Positions 16,974 to 26,563 of a stretch of DNA of 64,000 nt are shown here, piece after piece. The stretch covers positions 1-64,000 of the forward strand of contig JAGAYZ010000017.1 in the NCBI GenBank assembly GCA_017940245.1, in the 5' to 3' direction. The notes below the pieces were generated by a model that had not been told where the DNA came from, made no database searches, and saw only the letters and a list, made by a program, of their open reading frames with translations. A program made the position numbers and the translations under genes. The stretch is from Muribaculaceae bacterium. Its GTDB lineage: Bacteria; Bacteroidota; Bacteroidia; Bacteroidales; Muribaculaceae. Each line of letters begins with the position of its first letter. Within the stretch, counting starts at the first letter, position 1.

Positions 16974-17945
16974 ATGGAATTCAGAACAACACTCAGAATG
17001 GGCGAAAACCAGGGACTGCTTCATCACAGCGACCGGGTGGTGATGATGGGGTCGTGTTTCAGCGACAACATCGGAGCCAAAATGCGCCATGCCATGATGC
17101 AAGTCACGGTGAACCCGTTCGGCACACTATATAACCCGCTGAGCATTGCCTCTGGCATCAGCCGCTTGGTGACCGGCACCCCTATTGCGGGAAACACCCT
17201 GTTTGCCCAGAACGGGGTGTGGAACAGTTATGCATTCCATTCACGTTATTCACTGGCCGACAAGCAATCCACACTCGACCGCATGAACGACCAAATTGCG
17301 CGTGCACATGGACAACTGAAAAGTTGCCACGCGCTGGTGGTGACTCTGGGCACCGCCGTGGTTTATCGTCTCAAGAGCACCGGCCAGGTGGTGGCCAACT
17401 GCCACAAGGTGCCGCAGCATGAGTTCTCGCGCCGCATGGCCGCAGTGGACGAAATGGCACAGGTTCTGGAGCAGATGGTGCAAGAGTTTCATCATTTTAA
17501 CTCCTCGGCGCAGGTGATTTTCACGGTGAGCCCCATTCGCCACATTGCCGATGGGCTGGACGTGAACTCGCTGAGCAAGGCATCGCTGCGTGTGGCGGTC
17601 AATGAGGTGGTCACTGCCCATCCCGATTTTGTGGCCTATTTCCCCTCCTACGAAATCATGATGGATGACCTGCGCGACTATCGTTTCTATGCCACCGACA
17701 TGGTGCATCCCAGCGAAGTGGCAGTAGAATACATCTGGCAAGCGTTTCAGGCCACTTATTTCGACGACCGCTCGGCGCAAGCCATCGCCCGTTGCGAACG
17801 AGTAGGCAAGCGCCTGCAACATAGGCCCATGAGTGCCAGTAGGGAAGTGGTAGAGCGATTTAATGCCGACACGCAGGCTGTGTTGCGCAACTTGCTCAAG
17901 GAGTATCCTTATCTGGAACCGGTCATTGCCAGTAAATTAGATTAA
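16974..17945 (+). CDS. GSCFA-domain protein
   Basis: 323 residues. The naming motif is present as MGSCFSDNIG (Gly 26, Ser 27, Cys 28), followed by NPFGTLYNPLSIA, and near the C-terminus DMVHPSEVAVEYIWQAF, which supplies an SGNH-hydrolase-like Asp/His pair. GSCFA proteins resemble SGNH esterases and may act on acyl groups of the envelope; biochemistry is lacking. It precedes the MurF-Alr gene by 23 bases, consistent with a cell-wall-related role. Confidence 0.9.
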   Translation: MEFRTTLRMGENQGLLHHSDRVVMMGSCFSDNIGAKMRHAMMQVTVNPFGTLYNPLSIASGISRLVTGTPIAGNTLFAQNGVWNSYAFHSRYSLADKQSTLDRMNDQIARAHGQLKSCHALVVTLGTAVVYRLKSTGQVVANCHKVPQHEFSRRMAAVDEMAQVLEQMVQEFHHFNSSAQVIFTVSPIRHIADGLDVNSLSKASLRVAVNEVVTAHPDFVAYFPSYEIMMDDLRDYRFYATDMVHPSEVAVEYIWQAFQATYFDDRSAQAIARCERVGKRLQHRPMSASREVVERFNADTQAVLRNLLKEYPYLEPVIASKLD

Positions 17946-17968
17946 CCCTGTATCATCAATATGTCATC

Positions 17969-20458
17969 ATGAAATATTCAATCACCGAAATAGCTGGAGC
18001 GCTGCGCATCGATGAGTCGCGCCTGTGCGATGATGAAGCCATCATCAGCCAACTGCTTACCGACTCTCGCTCGCTCACCTATGCCCAAGAAACCCTGTTT
18101 TTTGCTTTGCGCACAGCCAACGACGACGGCCACCGCTATGTGCAGCCGCTCTATGAGCAGGGCGTGCGCAACTTTGTGGTCGATAGTTTGCAAGACATAC
18201 CATCGGGACTGGTGGGCATGGCCAACTTCCTGCTGGTGGATAACACGCTCGATGCCTTGCAGACGGTGGCCACCTATCACCGTCGCCGCTTTTTCATTCC
18301 GGTGATAGGCATCACCGGTAGCCGTGGCAAGACCACGGTGAAAGAGTGGCTCTACCAGTTGCTCAAAAATGATTATCGCATCGTGCGCTCGCCGCGCAGT
18401 TACAACTCTCAGATTGGTGTGCCACTGTCGTTGTGGGACCTGGAAGATAATACCACACTGGCCATCATCGAGGCCGGCATCTCCACAACCGGCGAGATGG
18501 AGCGCCTGCAGGCCATGATACGTCCCACCATAGGAGTAATCACCAATATCGGGTCGGAACACGACGATGGCTTTGCCTCAATGGACGAGAAAGCGCACGA
18601 AAAGGCCAAGATACTCAACAGTTGTGAAAGTATCGTCTATCCGGCCGATGACCGGCTGGTGACCAATGCTATCGCGCCGTTGCTGGAGGTGGACGTGGCA
18701 CAGGAGCTGGCATGGAGCAGCCGCGGAAATAAAGCGGCCTTGCAGATAGGGCAGATTACACGCGAAGACAAACGCACGACCATTGTCTACAACTATCAGG
18801 GGCAAGAGGCGTCGGTTATGGTGCCTTTTGATGCCGACCGCGATGTGGAAAACGCCATCACCTGCCTGGCTGTGATGCTGCTGTTGGGCGTGAAACAGCC
18901 CGACATTGAGCAGCGCATGCGCATGCTCACCCCTGTGGGCACACGCATCAATGTGATTGAGGGCATCAACGACTGCACCATCATTGCCGATGGCTATACC
19001 AGCGACTACCACTCGCTCACCCCGGCGCTGAACTTCATGATGCGGCGTGCCGGAACGCGTGGAAGCACGGTGATTTTGAGCGATCTCAAGCCCGAAGCCT
19101 ATGAGGGTGACGAGCTCTACATCCGTGTGAGTGAACTGCTGCGTGGCAAGGGTGTGCACCGCTTGCTGGGTGTGGGACCCGAAATGTGCCGCTATGCCCG
19201 ATACTTCAGCTCGCTTCCGGCATCACGCTTCTTTGCTTCATCGCAGGAACTGATGACGACAATGACGCAAGGTGACTTTGATGATGAGACAGTGCTGGTG
19301 AAAGGTGCGCCCGAGTTTGAGTTTGACCAAATTATAGATATGCTGGAAGCTAAGCGACACCAAACGGTGATGGAAGTCGATCTCAACGCACTGGCACACA
19401 ATCTCAAGTTCTTCAAGTCGCTCATCAAACCCACAACCCACACCATAGCCATGGTCAAGGCCAGTGGCTACGGAACAGGTAGCTATGAAGTGGCCAAGAC
19501 ACTGCAAGACCGCGGTGCCGACTATCTGGCCGTGGCCGTACACGACGAGGGGGTGGCCTTGCGTCGTGCAGGCATCGCTATGCCCATTATCGTACTCAAT
19601 CCCAGTGCTGTGAACTATAAAGCCATGTTTGTGCATCGACTGGAACCGGAAGTGTATAGCATTGGCGAGTGCCAGGGATTGATACGCGAAGGACGCAAGT
19701 GCGGTGTGCGCGACTTCCCGGTGCACATTAAAATCGACTCCGGCATGCACCGGCTGGGATTCACACGCGAACAATTGCCCGAACTCATCGCATTGCTCAA
19801 TGGACAGGACGTGCTGCGTCCGATATCGGTGTTCTCGCATCTGTGTGTAGCCGACGAACCCGATCAGGATGCTTATACTCAGGAGCAGTTTGCCTACTTT
19901 GATGCCTGCTGCGATGACCTGCAGGCTGCTTTCGACCACCACTTGTTGCGCCACATACTCAACACAAGCGGCATTGTGCGTTTTCCCGAGCATCAGCACG
20001 ACATGGTGCGCATAGGCATCGGTCTTTACGGAATCGCCACGCTCAACGACAATAGTGAGGCGGCCCTCAAGCCCGTGGCATCGTTGCACTCAGTGATCAT
20101 ATCCATCAAGGAATGGCCTGCCGGTACCACCATCGGCTATAGCCGCAAGGGAGTGCTTGAGCGCGACTCGCGCATCGCCACGGTCACCATCGGTTATGCC
20201 GACGGTTTCGACCGTCGCTTCGGCAATGGCCGCACCAGTATGTGGGTAAATGGGGCTCTGTGTCCCACCGTGGGCAACGTGTGCATGGATGCCGTGATGA
20301 TTGACGTGACCGATGCACAATGCGCTGTGGGCGACCCTGTGGAGATATTCGGCGAACACATTCCCGTGGAGCGGCTCAGCGAGGCGCGCGACACGATTCC
20401 TTATGAAATACTAACTAGCATTTCGCCCCGTGTGAAACGCGTTTATTATCGTGAATAA
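17969..20458 (+). CDS. Fused UDP-MurNAc-tripeptide:D-Ala-D-Ala ligase / alanine racemase
   Basis: 829 residues in two enzymes. Residues ~1-450 are MurF, which adds D-Ala-D-Ala to the UDP-MurNAc tripeptide; the ATP loop is GSRGKTTVKEW (~117), and AIIEAGISTTGEM and the C-terminal ligase domain follow. Residues ~455-829 are a PLP alanine racemase: the PLP lysine is Lys 497 in AMVKASGYG, and the opposing catalytic Tyr is in TTIGYSRKG. The fusion couples making D-Ala to using it and is characteristic of Bacteroidetes. Its stop is one base before the next gene. Confidence 0.97.
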   Translation: MKYSITEIAGALRIDESRLCDDEAIISQLLTDSRSLTYAQETLFFALRTANDDGHRYVQPLYEQGVRNFVVDSLQDIPSGLVGMANFLLVDNTLDALQTVATYHRRRFFIPVIGITGSRGKTTVKEWLYQLLKNDYRIVRSPRSYNSQIGVPLSLWDLEDNTTLAIIEAGISTTGEMERLQAMIRPTIGVITNIGSEHDDGFASMDEKAHEKAKILNSCESIVYPADDRLVTNAIAPLLEVDVAQELAWSSRGNKAALQIGQITREDKRTTIVYNYQGQEASVMVPFDADRDVENAITCLAVMLLLGVKQPDIEQRMRMLTPVGTRINVIEGINDCTIIADGYTSDYHSLTPALNFMMRRAGTRGSTVILSDLKPEAYEGDELYIRVSELLRGKGVHRLLGVGPEMCRYARYFSSLPASRFFASSQELMTTMTQGDFDDETVLVKGAPEFEFDQIIDMLEAKRHQTVMEVDLNALAHNLKFFKSLIKPTTHTIAMVKASGYGTGSYEVAKTLQDRGADYLAVAVHDEGVALRRAGIAMPIIVLNPSAVNYKAMFVHRLEPEVYSIGECQGLIREGRKCGVRDFPVHIKIDSGMHRLGFTREQLPELIALLNGQDVLRPISVFSHLCVADEPDQDAYTQEQFAYFDACCDDLQAAFDHHLLRHILNTSGIVRFPEHQHDMVRIGIGLYGIATLNDNSEAALKPVASLHSVIISIKEWPAGTTIGYSRKGVLERDSRIATVTIGYADGFDRRFGNGRTSMWVNGALCPTVGNVCMDAVMIDVTDAQCAVGDPVEIFGEHIPVERLSEARDTIPYEILTSISPRVKRVYYRE

Positions 20459-20459
20459 A

Positions 20460-21629
20460 ATGAAGCACAAAATGATCAATAAATGGATATTGTCGCTCTT
20501 CGCCACTATTGCGCTGCACTCGCAAGCATGGGATTTCACCAGTGGTGGCTTCTATTACGACATCGTGGGCGACAGCGAGGTGGCTGTGGCACAAGCGCAG
20601 GAGGGCACGCAAAGCGTCTATGAAGGAGTGCAACTCATCCCAGAGCAGGTCTATTTCGATGGCGAGAACTATACCGTAGCCGCCATTGCCGACCGCGCCT
20701 TCTTCCAGTCTCGAGTGACACAAGTGCAGATTCCCAACACAGTAACCACTATCGGCCAGGAGGCTTTCGCCGGCTGTGACTTGCTCACGAGCATCACCCT
20801 GCCGTTGTATCTTGATGAAGTGTCGCCGCGTTTGTTGGCCGGTACGGCCATTTCCAGCGTGGCTATTCCAGAGGGAGTGACGCTGGTGGGTGAAGGCGCA
20901 TTCCACGAGTGTGCGCAACTGCACACAGTGTTCTTGCCGGCATCACTGCTCACGGTGGGCGAGGATGCCTTTGAAGACTGTTTCAACTTGTTTGAAATCT
21001 ATTGCGCCGCTCCCCAACCGCCCGAAGTGCTAGGCGACCGCAACTTCTTGGCAGTGGGAGGCATAGATCTCATCGTGCCCGATGGCAAAGCCAGTAAAGC
21101 CTACCAGAGTAGTGACGTGTGGGGCAACAGCGACACTTTCTCGCTGTGGACTAACGACGACATCAACCTGGACCGCCCTTCGCTGAAGCAAGAAACGCTG
21201 GATGGAGGCTGGACGCGCGTGGATCTAGGCAGCAACATGGCGTTCAACATATATGACACCTATGGCTATCTGATGGCACTCACCGCTGCCGACCACTATT
21301 ATTTCACCACGCCCCAGGTAGAGACACAATGCGCCATTGCGGCCACCAATCTCATTACCGAGAGTGACGACGTGCTGGCATGTAACCTGGCACCTGCCGC
21401 CACGTCTGTCGATGACCTGCTGGCCGAGAAATGGCATCCCACCATCATTGCCGAGGGTGGTGCCATTTACATCAGCGGAGACAACAACGGGACATGGACC
21501 AGTGTCTATGACGGAAGTGGCCGCCTCTACTATCAGCATCCCACGCTGGAATGCTTCATCGATGGCTTGCCCATGGGTCGCGTCTATATCATCATCGTGG
21601 GCGACTATGTCCAGAAAGTGCGTTTGTAA
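20460..21629 (+). CDS. Secreted leucine-rich repeat protein with T9SS-like C-terminus
   Basis: About 389 residues. Signal peptide ending LHSQA, then five or six BspA-type LRRs (~60-200; for example VQIPNTVTTIGQEAFAGC), an Ala/Pro segment, and C-terminal beta structure. The last ~30 residues (VYDGSGRLYYQ, then LPMGRVYIIIVGDYVQKVRL) match the general shape of type IX sorting domains: a VYD-x-GR turn and an LPxGxYIV strand. ATG 20460 is one base after the murF-alr stop; the frame could begin at GTG 20451 or ATG 20472. The tight coupling of a surface protein to a cell-wall enzyme is odd and may be chance. Confidence 0.85.
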   Translation: MKHKMINKWILSLFATIALHSQAWDFTSGGFYYDIVGDSEVAVAQAQEGTQSVYEGVQLIPEQVYFDGENYTVAAIADRAFFQSRVTQVQIPNTVTTIGQEAFAGCDLLTSITLPLYLDEVSPRLLAGTAISSVAIPEGVTLVGEGAFHECAQLHTVFLPASLLTVGEDAFEDCFNLFEIYCAAPQPPEVLGDRNFLAVGGIDLIVPDGKASKAYQSSDVWGNSDTFSLWTNDDINLDRPSLKQETLDGGWTRVDLGSNMAFNIYDTYGYLMALTAADHYYFTTPQVETQCAIAATNLITESDDVLACNLAPAATSVDDLLAEKWHPTIIAEGGAIYISGDNNGTWTSVYDGSGRLYYQHPTLECFIDGLPMGRVYIIIVGDYVQKVRL

Positions 21630-21691
21630 TCTTACGGTGTGTTCTTTAAATTATGTTCAGTCCTCACTATTGCAGTAATAAAACCACCACT

Positions 21692-23257
21692 ATGGCACAG
21701 AAATATCCCTTAGGCATCCAGACGTTTGAAAAAATCATCACAGATGATTATATTTATGTGGATAAGACGCAGCATATACATGCACTTGCTCATTTGAGCG
21801 ATTTTATATTTTTGAGCCGTCCTCGCCGATTTGGCAAGTCTTTGTTGTTGAGTACACTTGATGCTTATTTCAGCGGTAGGCGTGAATTGTTCAGGGGATT
21901 GGCCATTGAGCAGTTGGAGCACAAGTGGGAGTCGTTTCCGGTGTTGCGCATAGATTTGAATAATGGCAACTATTCCGAAAGCACCTGCGAGTTGACCGAC
22001 ATGCTCAACAATTACTTGTATCAATGGGAGTCGAAATATCATTTGGAACGTCAGGCGCGTGAATTGGGAACCAGATTCTATAATGTGCTGCAGGGCATTT
22101 TCATGAAAACCGGTAAAAAGGTGGTGATACTGATTGATGAATACGACAAACCCATCATTGGCACCATAGAGCGTGAAAAGGCGGCTCTGCAGGAGCAGCA
22201 TCGTGCAATACTCAAGGGGTTTTACGGCACCCTCAAGAAAGCCGATCGATATATCCGTTTTGCCATGCTCACAGGAGTGAGTAAGTTCTCACATTTGAGC
22301 GTTTTTAGCGATCTCAACAATTTGGTTGACATCAGCCTGAGCAATCAGTTCAACGATATTTGTGGCATTAGCGAGGATGAGCTGCATTGCTGCCTGGGCG
22401 AGGGCGTGGCACGACTTGCACGTTCGTGCGACATGTCGGAGCAACAGGCCTATGCTCACCTCAAGCGCCTCTATGATGGTTACCGCTTCAGTGCCCGTGG
22501 CAAGGAAATGTATAATCCGTGGAGCCTGTTGAATACACTTAGCAGGGAGGAGTTTTTGATGGAATGGGCACAAAGCGGCACACCTACGTTCTTGGTCAAA
22601 ATGTTGCACGACCGACAAATAGACCTGACAAAGCTAGACCGACACATCGAGGCCGATGTTGCAGAGATGGGCTCTTATGATGCTGCCGACAATACCATTG
22701 CCGCTCTTTACCAAACGGGCTATCTCACCATTAAGGATTATGACCCCGTCAGTCAATTATACTCGCTGGGTATTCCCAATCAAGAGGTAAACAAGTCGTT
22801 AAATTTCAGTTTGTTGCCAATATTCACCAAAATGCAGGTTCCCACTGTGGGAACGCTTACTGGGCAAATCTATCGGGCTGCTCAAAGCGGTAATGTGGAT
22901 GCGTTGCTCACTGTGGTAAAAGGCATCATTGCTTCAGCACCTATGGAAAGCCCCGACGAGCGTGTGCTGGAACTGAATTATCGCAATATCATTGCCATCG
23001 CCTTTAAACTGAGCGGGCTTGATGTGCACATTGAGCAGCAGACGTGCATAGGGCGCATCGACCTGGCTATGGAAACCAATGAGCGTGTCTATATTTTCGA
23101 GTTCAAGCGCACAACACTTGCAGCGGCCCAGCATCAAATCGAGAGCCGCCACTATGCCGATGCCTATGCAGCCGATAGTCGGCAAGTGGTGAGTGTGGCC
23201 GTGCGCCTAGATGATAGCATCCGCAACATCGCCGACTGGAAAGTGCTGGATGCTTAG
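21692..23257 (+). CDS. AAA-ATPase-like protein with C-terminal PD-(D/E)XK nuclease-like domain
   Basis: 521 residues. It begins PLGIQTFEKIITDDYIYVDKT, the mark of the predicted AAA-ATPase family (PF09820). Walker A is SRPRRFGKS (~42-50) and Walker B is VILIDEYDKP (~144-153). The C-terminus carries the DUF1703/PDDEXK_9 nuclease-like motif, IDLAME (~454) followed by EFKR (~470). These proteins occur in many near-identical copies per Bacteroidales genome and their role is unknown; ideas include defence and mobile DNA. ATG 21692 is chosen over 21653 because the family starts with this sequence. No toxin, methylase or integrase is adjacent. Confidence 0.93.
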   Translation: MAQKYPLGIQTFEKIITDDYIYVDKTQHIHALAHLSDFIFLSRPRRFGKSLLLSTLDAYFSGRRELFRGLAIEQLEHKWESFPVLRIDLNNGNYSESTCELTDMLNNYLYQWESKYHLERQARELGTRFYNVLQGIFMKTGKKVVILIDEYDKPIIGTIEREKAALQEQHRAILKGFYGTLKKADRYIRFAMLTGVSKFSHLSVFSDLNNLVDISLSNQFNDICGISEDELHCCLGEGVARLARSCDMSEQQAYAHLKRLYDGYRFSARGKEMYNPWSLLNTLSREEFLMEWAQSGTPTFLVKMLHDRQIDLTKLDRHIEADVAEMGSYDAADNTIAALYQTGYLTIKDYDPVSQLYSLGIPNQEVNKSLNFSLLPIFTKMQVPTVGTLTGQIYRAAQSGNVDALLTVVKGIIASAPMESPDERVLELNYRNIIAIAFKLSGLDVHIEQQTCIGRIDLAMETNERVYIFEFKRTTLAAAQHQIESRHYADAYAADSRQVVSVAVRLDDSIRNIADWKVLDA

Positions 23258-23286
23258 TAATCTGTAAAGTCAATCTTTTTTTTAGC

Positions 23287-23730
23287 ATGACGACGAAAGA
23301 CGACGAACGCTGGATGAGGGTGGCGCTGGACGAGGCGCACAAGGCGCAGGAGCGCGACGAGGTGCCCATTGGGGCCGTGGTGGTGAGCCGTGGCCGCATC
23401 GTGGCACGTGGTCACAACCTTACCGAGACGCTCACCGATGTCACCGCGCATGCCGAGATGCAGGCCATTACCGCCGCAGCCGGAACCCTGGGCGGCAAGT
23501 ATCTCACCGATTGCACGCTATATGTAACCGTGGAGCCGTGCTTGATGTGTGCCGGGGCTCTAGGCTGGAGCCAGGTGAGCCGCGTGGTGTATGGTGCCGG
23601 CGATGACAAGCGCGGCTACCACACATTTTGCGACCATCCGTTCCACAAGAAGACGGTGGTCGAAGGCGGTGTTCTTGCCGAAGAATGTGCGCAATTAATG
23701 ACAGAATTCTTTAAAAAGAAAAGACGATGA
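23287..23730 (+). CDS. tadA: tRNA-specific adenosine deaminase
   Basis: 147 residues. TadA converts A34 to inosine in tRNA-Arg(ACG). The zinc and catalytic motifs are intact: HAE (55-57, Glu 57 proton shuttle) and EPCLMC (Cys 85 and Cys 88). It starts 29 bases after the AAA/nuclease gene, and its stop overlaps the start of the next gene by four bases (ATGA), so the two are translationally coupled. Confidence 0.96.
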   Translation: MTTKDDERWMRVALDEAHKAQERDEVPIGAVVVSRGRIVARGHNLTETLTDVTAHAEMQAITAAAGTLGGKYLTDCTLYVTVEPCLMCAGALGWSQVSRVVYGAGDDKRGYHTFCDHPFHKKTVVEGGVLAEECAQLMTEFFKKKRR

Positions 23731-24590
23731 AGATTCTACTTAAAATGCTATTGCTTGTGTCGCTGCTGCCTTGCGGTGCCTTGGTCAGTGCTTCACCAAT
23801 CTGCGACCGCGCGTGCTGCGCTTTGCCGCAAGCCGACACTGTGGCCGTGCCGGCCGTGAAGATGGGACGTGATATCAAGACTGTGGTGATTGTACCTCGG
23901 CAATATTTCGATGAGCAACACTCGGTTGATCGATTCCCGGTACTATACCTGCTGCATGGTGCGTCGGGCAGTTACCGCGACTGGCCAAAAAAGGCCGACC
24001 TCAACACACTTTCAACACGCTATGGCATGATTATCGTGTGCCCCGACGGACAGGACAGTTGGTACTTCGACTCGCCCATCGACCCCACGTTCCAGTTCGA
24101 GACGTTTATTTCTCACGAACTGGTCGATTACGTCGATGCGCATTACCGCACGTGCGACCGCAAGGAAATGCGTGCCATTACAGGACTGAGCATGGGTGGG
24201 CACGGAGCATTGTGGAATGCCTTCCGTCATCCCGATGTGTTCGGCTCATGCGGTAGCATGAGCGGCGGGGTGGACATTTCCCGTTTCCCCGGCCGGTGGC
24301 ACATCGTGGCGCGTTTGGGTGAATATGAGGGCAACGAACAGGTGTGGAAATCTCATGCGGTAGTGAACTTGGTGCCCACGCTCCAGCCAGGCCAGAATAT
24401 CATCATCGACGACGGCAAGGACGACTTCTTTTATGAGGTGAACATGGCACTGCACGAGGCGCTCATGCAACGTGGCATCGACCACGACTTCACCATCCGT
24501 CCCGGGGCGCACTCCTGGGACTACTGGCTCAACTCGCTGGAGTATCACCTGTTGTTCTTCAGCAAAGCCTTCAAGCGTGCCACCCATTGA
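23727..24590 (+). CDS. Secreted esterase of the alpha/beta-hydrolase (esterase D) family
   Basis: 287 residues. Signal peptide ending VSASP, then an alpha/beta-hydrolase of the PF00756 type: LYLLHGASGSYRDW near 75, the nucleophile elbow GLSMGG (153-158, Ser 155), an Asp in the IIDDGKDD region and the His in RPGAHSWDYW. Relatives include tributyrin esterases, feruloyl esterases and S-formylglutathione hydrolase; secretion points to an acyl or sugar ester in the periplasm or outside. It overlaps tadA by four bases and sits 9 bases before the AAA+ gene. Confidence 0.9.
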   Translation: MKILLKMLLLVSLLPCGALVSASPICDRACCALPQADTVAVPAVKMGRDIKTVVIVPRQYFDEQHSVDRFPVLYLLHGASGSYRDWPKKADLNTLSTRYGMIIVCPDGQDSWYFDSPIDPTFQFETFISHELVDYVDAHYRTCDRKEMRAITGLSMGGHGALWNAFRHPDVFGSCGSMSGGVDISRFPGRWHIVARLGEYEGNEQVWKSHAVVNLVPTLQPGQNIIIDDGKDDFFYEVNMALHEALMQRGIDHDFTIRPGAHSWDYWLNSLEYHLLFFSKAFKRATH

Positions 24591-24599
24591 CAAGTAACC

Positions 24600-26414
24600 A
24601 TGAGTCAGAATACCGAGAATACCAAACCCACAGTGGGTGGCTGCTGCGTCATTGTGGCTGTGATTGCTATATTCATGTTCCTGCTGGGAGTTGATGCAAT
24701 TGTAGTTCTGTGTGTGTCGGCAGTGCTGATTGTGATGGGCATTTTGGTGGCTGTGATCGCAACAGATAATTCGACGGCACCGTCAACGCCGGTATCAAAT
24801 TCTGATGATCAGCCCCGATACTCGTCGCAAGTCTATACGACAGATGCCGACGTATTGGATAATGACTTGGATTACTTAAAGGATGAGTGGGACTTGAATC
24901 ATGACGATGAGGACGACGATTTCGACCAAATTGACAACATTCCGGCCTTTGATGTGCTGGTGGAGCCGGAAGACTACCGTCGACTTGCCAAAGCACTCAG
25001 AGATGCCCTGCGAATGTGTCGTGACATGAGCGCCGACAGCAACCTTCGCCATAACGTGCTGAACAAGGCCAACGACAGGGACACAATTCAGGGCGAATTT
25101 GGACCCGACGATTTTTATGATACATTGAAACTGATGCTGGCAAAGGACATGTTTTGCTGCATTGAACACCTGGAACATTCTGTCGAAATAGATTATTTTG
25201 AGGCGTCGGGGCAGACACTCTACATACTCATGATGATGTTGACACGTGCCACCTCGTATAAAGAGTTTCGGTGCGAAATGGAGAGCGAGGGCGATATTCC
25301 CGACCAGATTCGCGAAAACCGGGAGGAAATGCTGCAGGTATATAAGAATAATACCGTGGGGGTGAGAGCCGAGGGGGTAGATGACTTGTCGCTGGCCATG
25401 ATGGTAAAACTGGGTGAAAAGGCCGATGCTTATCTTCATGATGTGTACCGGGTCATGCGGCGCTTGAGCAGGGCCATAGCCCAGGCGTGCGGCGACGACA
25501 CAACGCTCATCGATGAGTGGTTCGCGGCCATGGAAAAAGATGGTTTTGCGCCGCAAGAAGAATCGTCTTGCAGCACTGCGGTATCCACTGAGTCGGCAAC
25601 GCCCATTGAAGACCTGAAAAATCTCATCGGTCTACAACGCGTTAAAAAAGAAGTCTCGGCCCTGAACGACTTTATTGTGGTGAATCGGCAACGTGAAGCA
25701 ATGGGCATGAAAGTCCCCTCTATTTCCTATCATTGTGTGTTTACCGGTAACCCAGGAACCGGAAAAACCACTGTGGCCCGTATTATTGCCGGTATTTACA
25801 AGCAATTGGGTATTTTAAAGAAAGGACACCTTGTGGAAACCGACCGCTCAGGACTGGTGGCCGAGTATTTGGGTCAGACCGCAGTCAAGACTAATAAAGT
25901 GATTGACAGCGCGCTCGATGGGGTGCTTTTCATCGATGAAGCCTACTCACTGGTGCAAGGGGCAAAAGAGGACTACGGCAAGGAAGCCATCGCCACACTG
26001 CTCAAGCGCATGGAGGATGATAGGCAGCGACTGGTGGTGATTCTGGCCGGATATGCCGACGAGATGAAACAGTTCATCGGGTCTAATCCGGGCTTGAAGT
26101 CGCGTTTCAACCGCTATATCCACTTTGATGACTACATGGCGCAAGAATTGTTTCAAATCTTTGAGAAGAATATAACGCAATATGATTTTTCGATGACCGA
26201 TGATGCTGCGGCTTACTTGCGTGAGTGCCTGGTGGAGCGTGTGGAGAGCAAGGATAAAGACTTCGGTAACGCACGTTTTGTGCGTAATCTTTTCGAAAAA
26301 TCAATCGAGGCGCAGGCTGTGCGACTCAATGTCAAGTCGGCCACAACAAAGGAACAGCTGGGCAAGATTATCCGCGATGATATAGCAACGGCATTTGCCG
26401 GCGTAAAGGGCTGA
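24600..26414 (+). CDS. Membrane-anchored CbbX/SpoVK-like AAA+ ATPase
   Basis: 604 residues. Two membrane segments at ~13-30 and ~32-54, then an acidic, disordered stretch (~55-120, with many Asp), a helical middle region (~125-320) of no recognised family, and a C-terminal AAA+ domain of the CbxX/CfqX type. It has LIGLQRVKKEV, Walker A GNPGTGKT (~383-390), Walker B VLFIDEAYS (~441-449) and SRFNRYI as sensor/arginine-finger region. Related ATPases remodel Rubisco (CbbX) or act in sporulation and type VII secretion (SpoVK, EccA). Rubisco is absent, so this one probably remodels another membrane-near target. Nine bases after the esterase gene; likely co-transcribed. Confidence 0.92.
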   Translation: MSQNTENTKPTVGGCCVIVAVIAIFMFLLGVDAIVVLCVSAVLIVMGILVAVIATDNSTAPSTPVSNSDDQPRYSSQVYTTDADVLDNDLDYLKDEWDLNHDDEDDDFDQIDNIPAFDVLVEPEDYRRLAKALRDALRMCRDMSADSNLRHNVLNKANDRDTIQGEFGPDDFYDTLKLMLAKDMFCCIEHLEHSVEIDYFEASGQTLYILMMMLTRATSYKEFRCEMESEGDIPDQIRENREEMLQVYKNNTVGVRAEGVDDLSLAMMVKLGEKADAYLHDVYRVMRRLSRAIAQACGDDTTLIDEWFAAMEKDGFAPQEESSCSTAVSTESATPIEDLKNLIGLQRVKKEVSALNDFIVVNRQREAMGMKVPSISYHCVFTGNPGTGKTTVARIIAGIYKQLGILKKGHLVETDRSGLVAEYLGQTAVKTNKVIDSALDGVLFIDEAYSLVQGAKEDYGKEAIATLLKRMEDDRQRLVVILAGYADEMKQFIGSNPGLKSRFNRYIHFDDYMAQELFQIFEKNITQYDFSMTDDAAAYLRECLVERVESKDKDFGNARFVRNLFEKSIEAQAVRLNVKSATTKEQLGKIIRDDIATAFAGVKG

Positions 26415-26505
26415 AAATGATGTGCCGGGCTGTGGCCTTGGCAATTGGTTGGCTCTCCAAATATCATTATTCCGATAAAAAATGGAAATCGGCTGAATAA
26501 TCATG

Positions 26506-26535
26506 CTTGCAATTCAACAATTTGTACTATCTTTG
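26506..26535 (+). promoter_or_regulatory. Promoter of ansA
   Basis: TTG near 26507-26509, 18-20 bases, TATCTTTG at 26528-26535, 28 bases before the ATG at 26564. Confidence 0.6.
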
Positions 26536-26563
26536 TAGCCGCTAAATAACCTACTGTGTACCT

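Noticed and set aside
17969..20458. MurF-alanine racemase fusion as a novel fusion
   Set aside because: The fusion is a known Bacteroidetes trait, so it is annotated but not listed as new.
24600..26414. CbbX-like ATPase as evidence of Rubisco or type VII secretion
   Set aside because: No Rubisco, EccC or WXG100 genes nearby, and the N-terminal half differs from both families.
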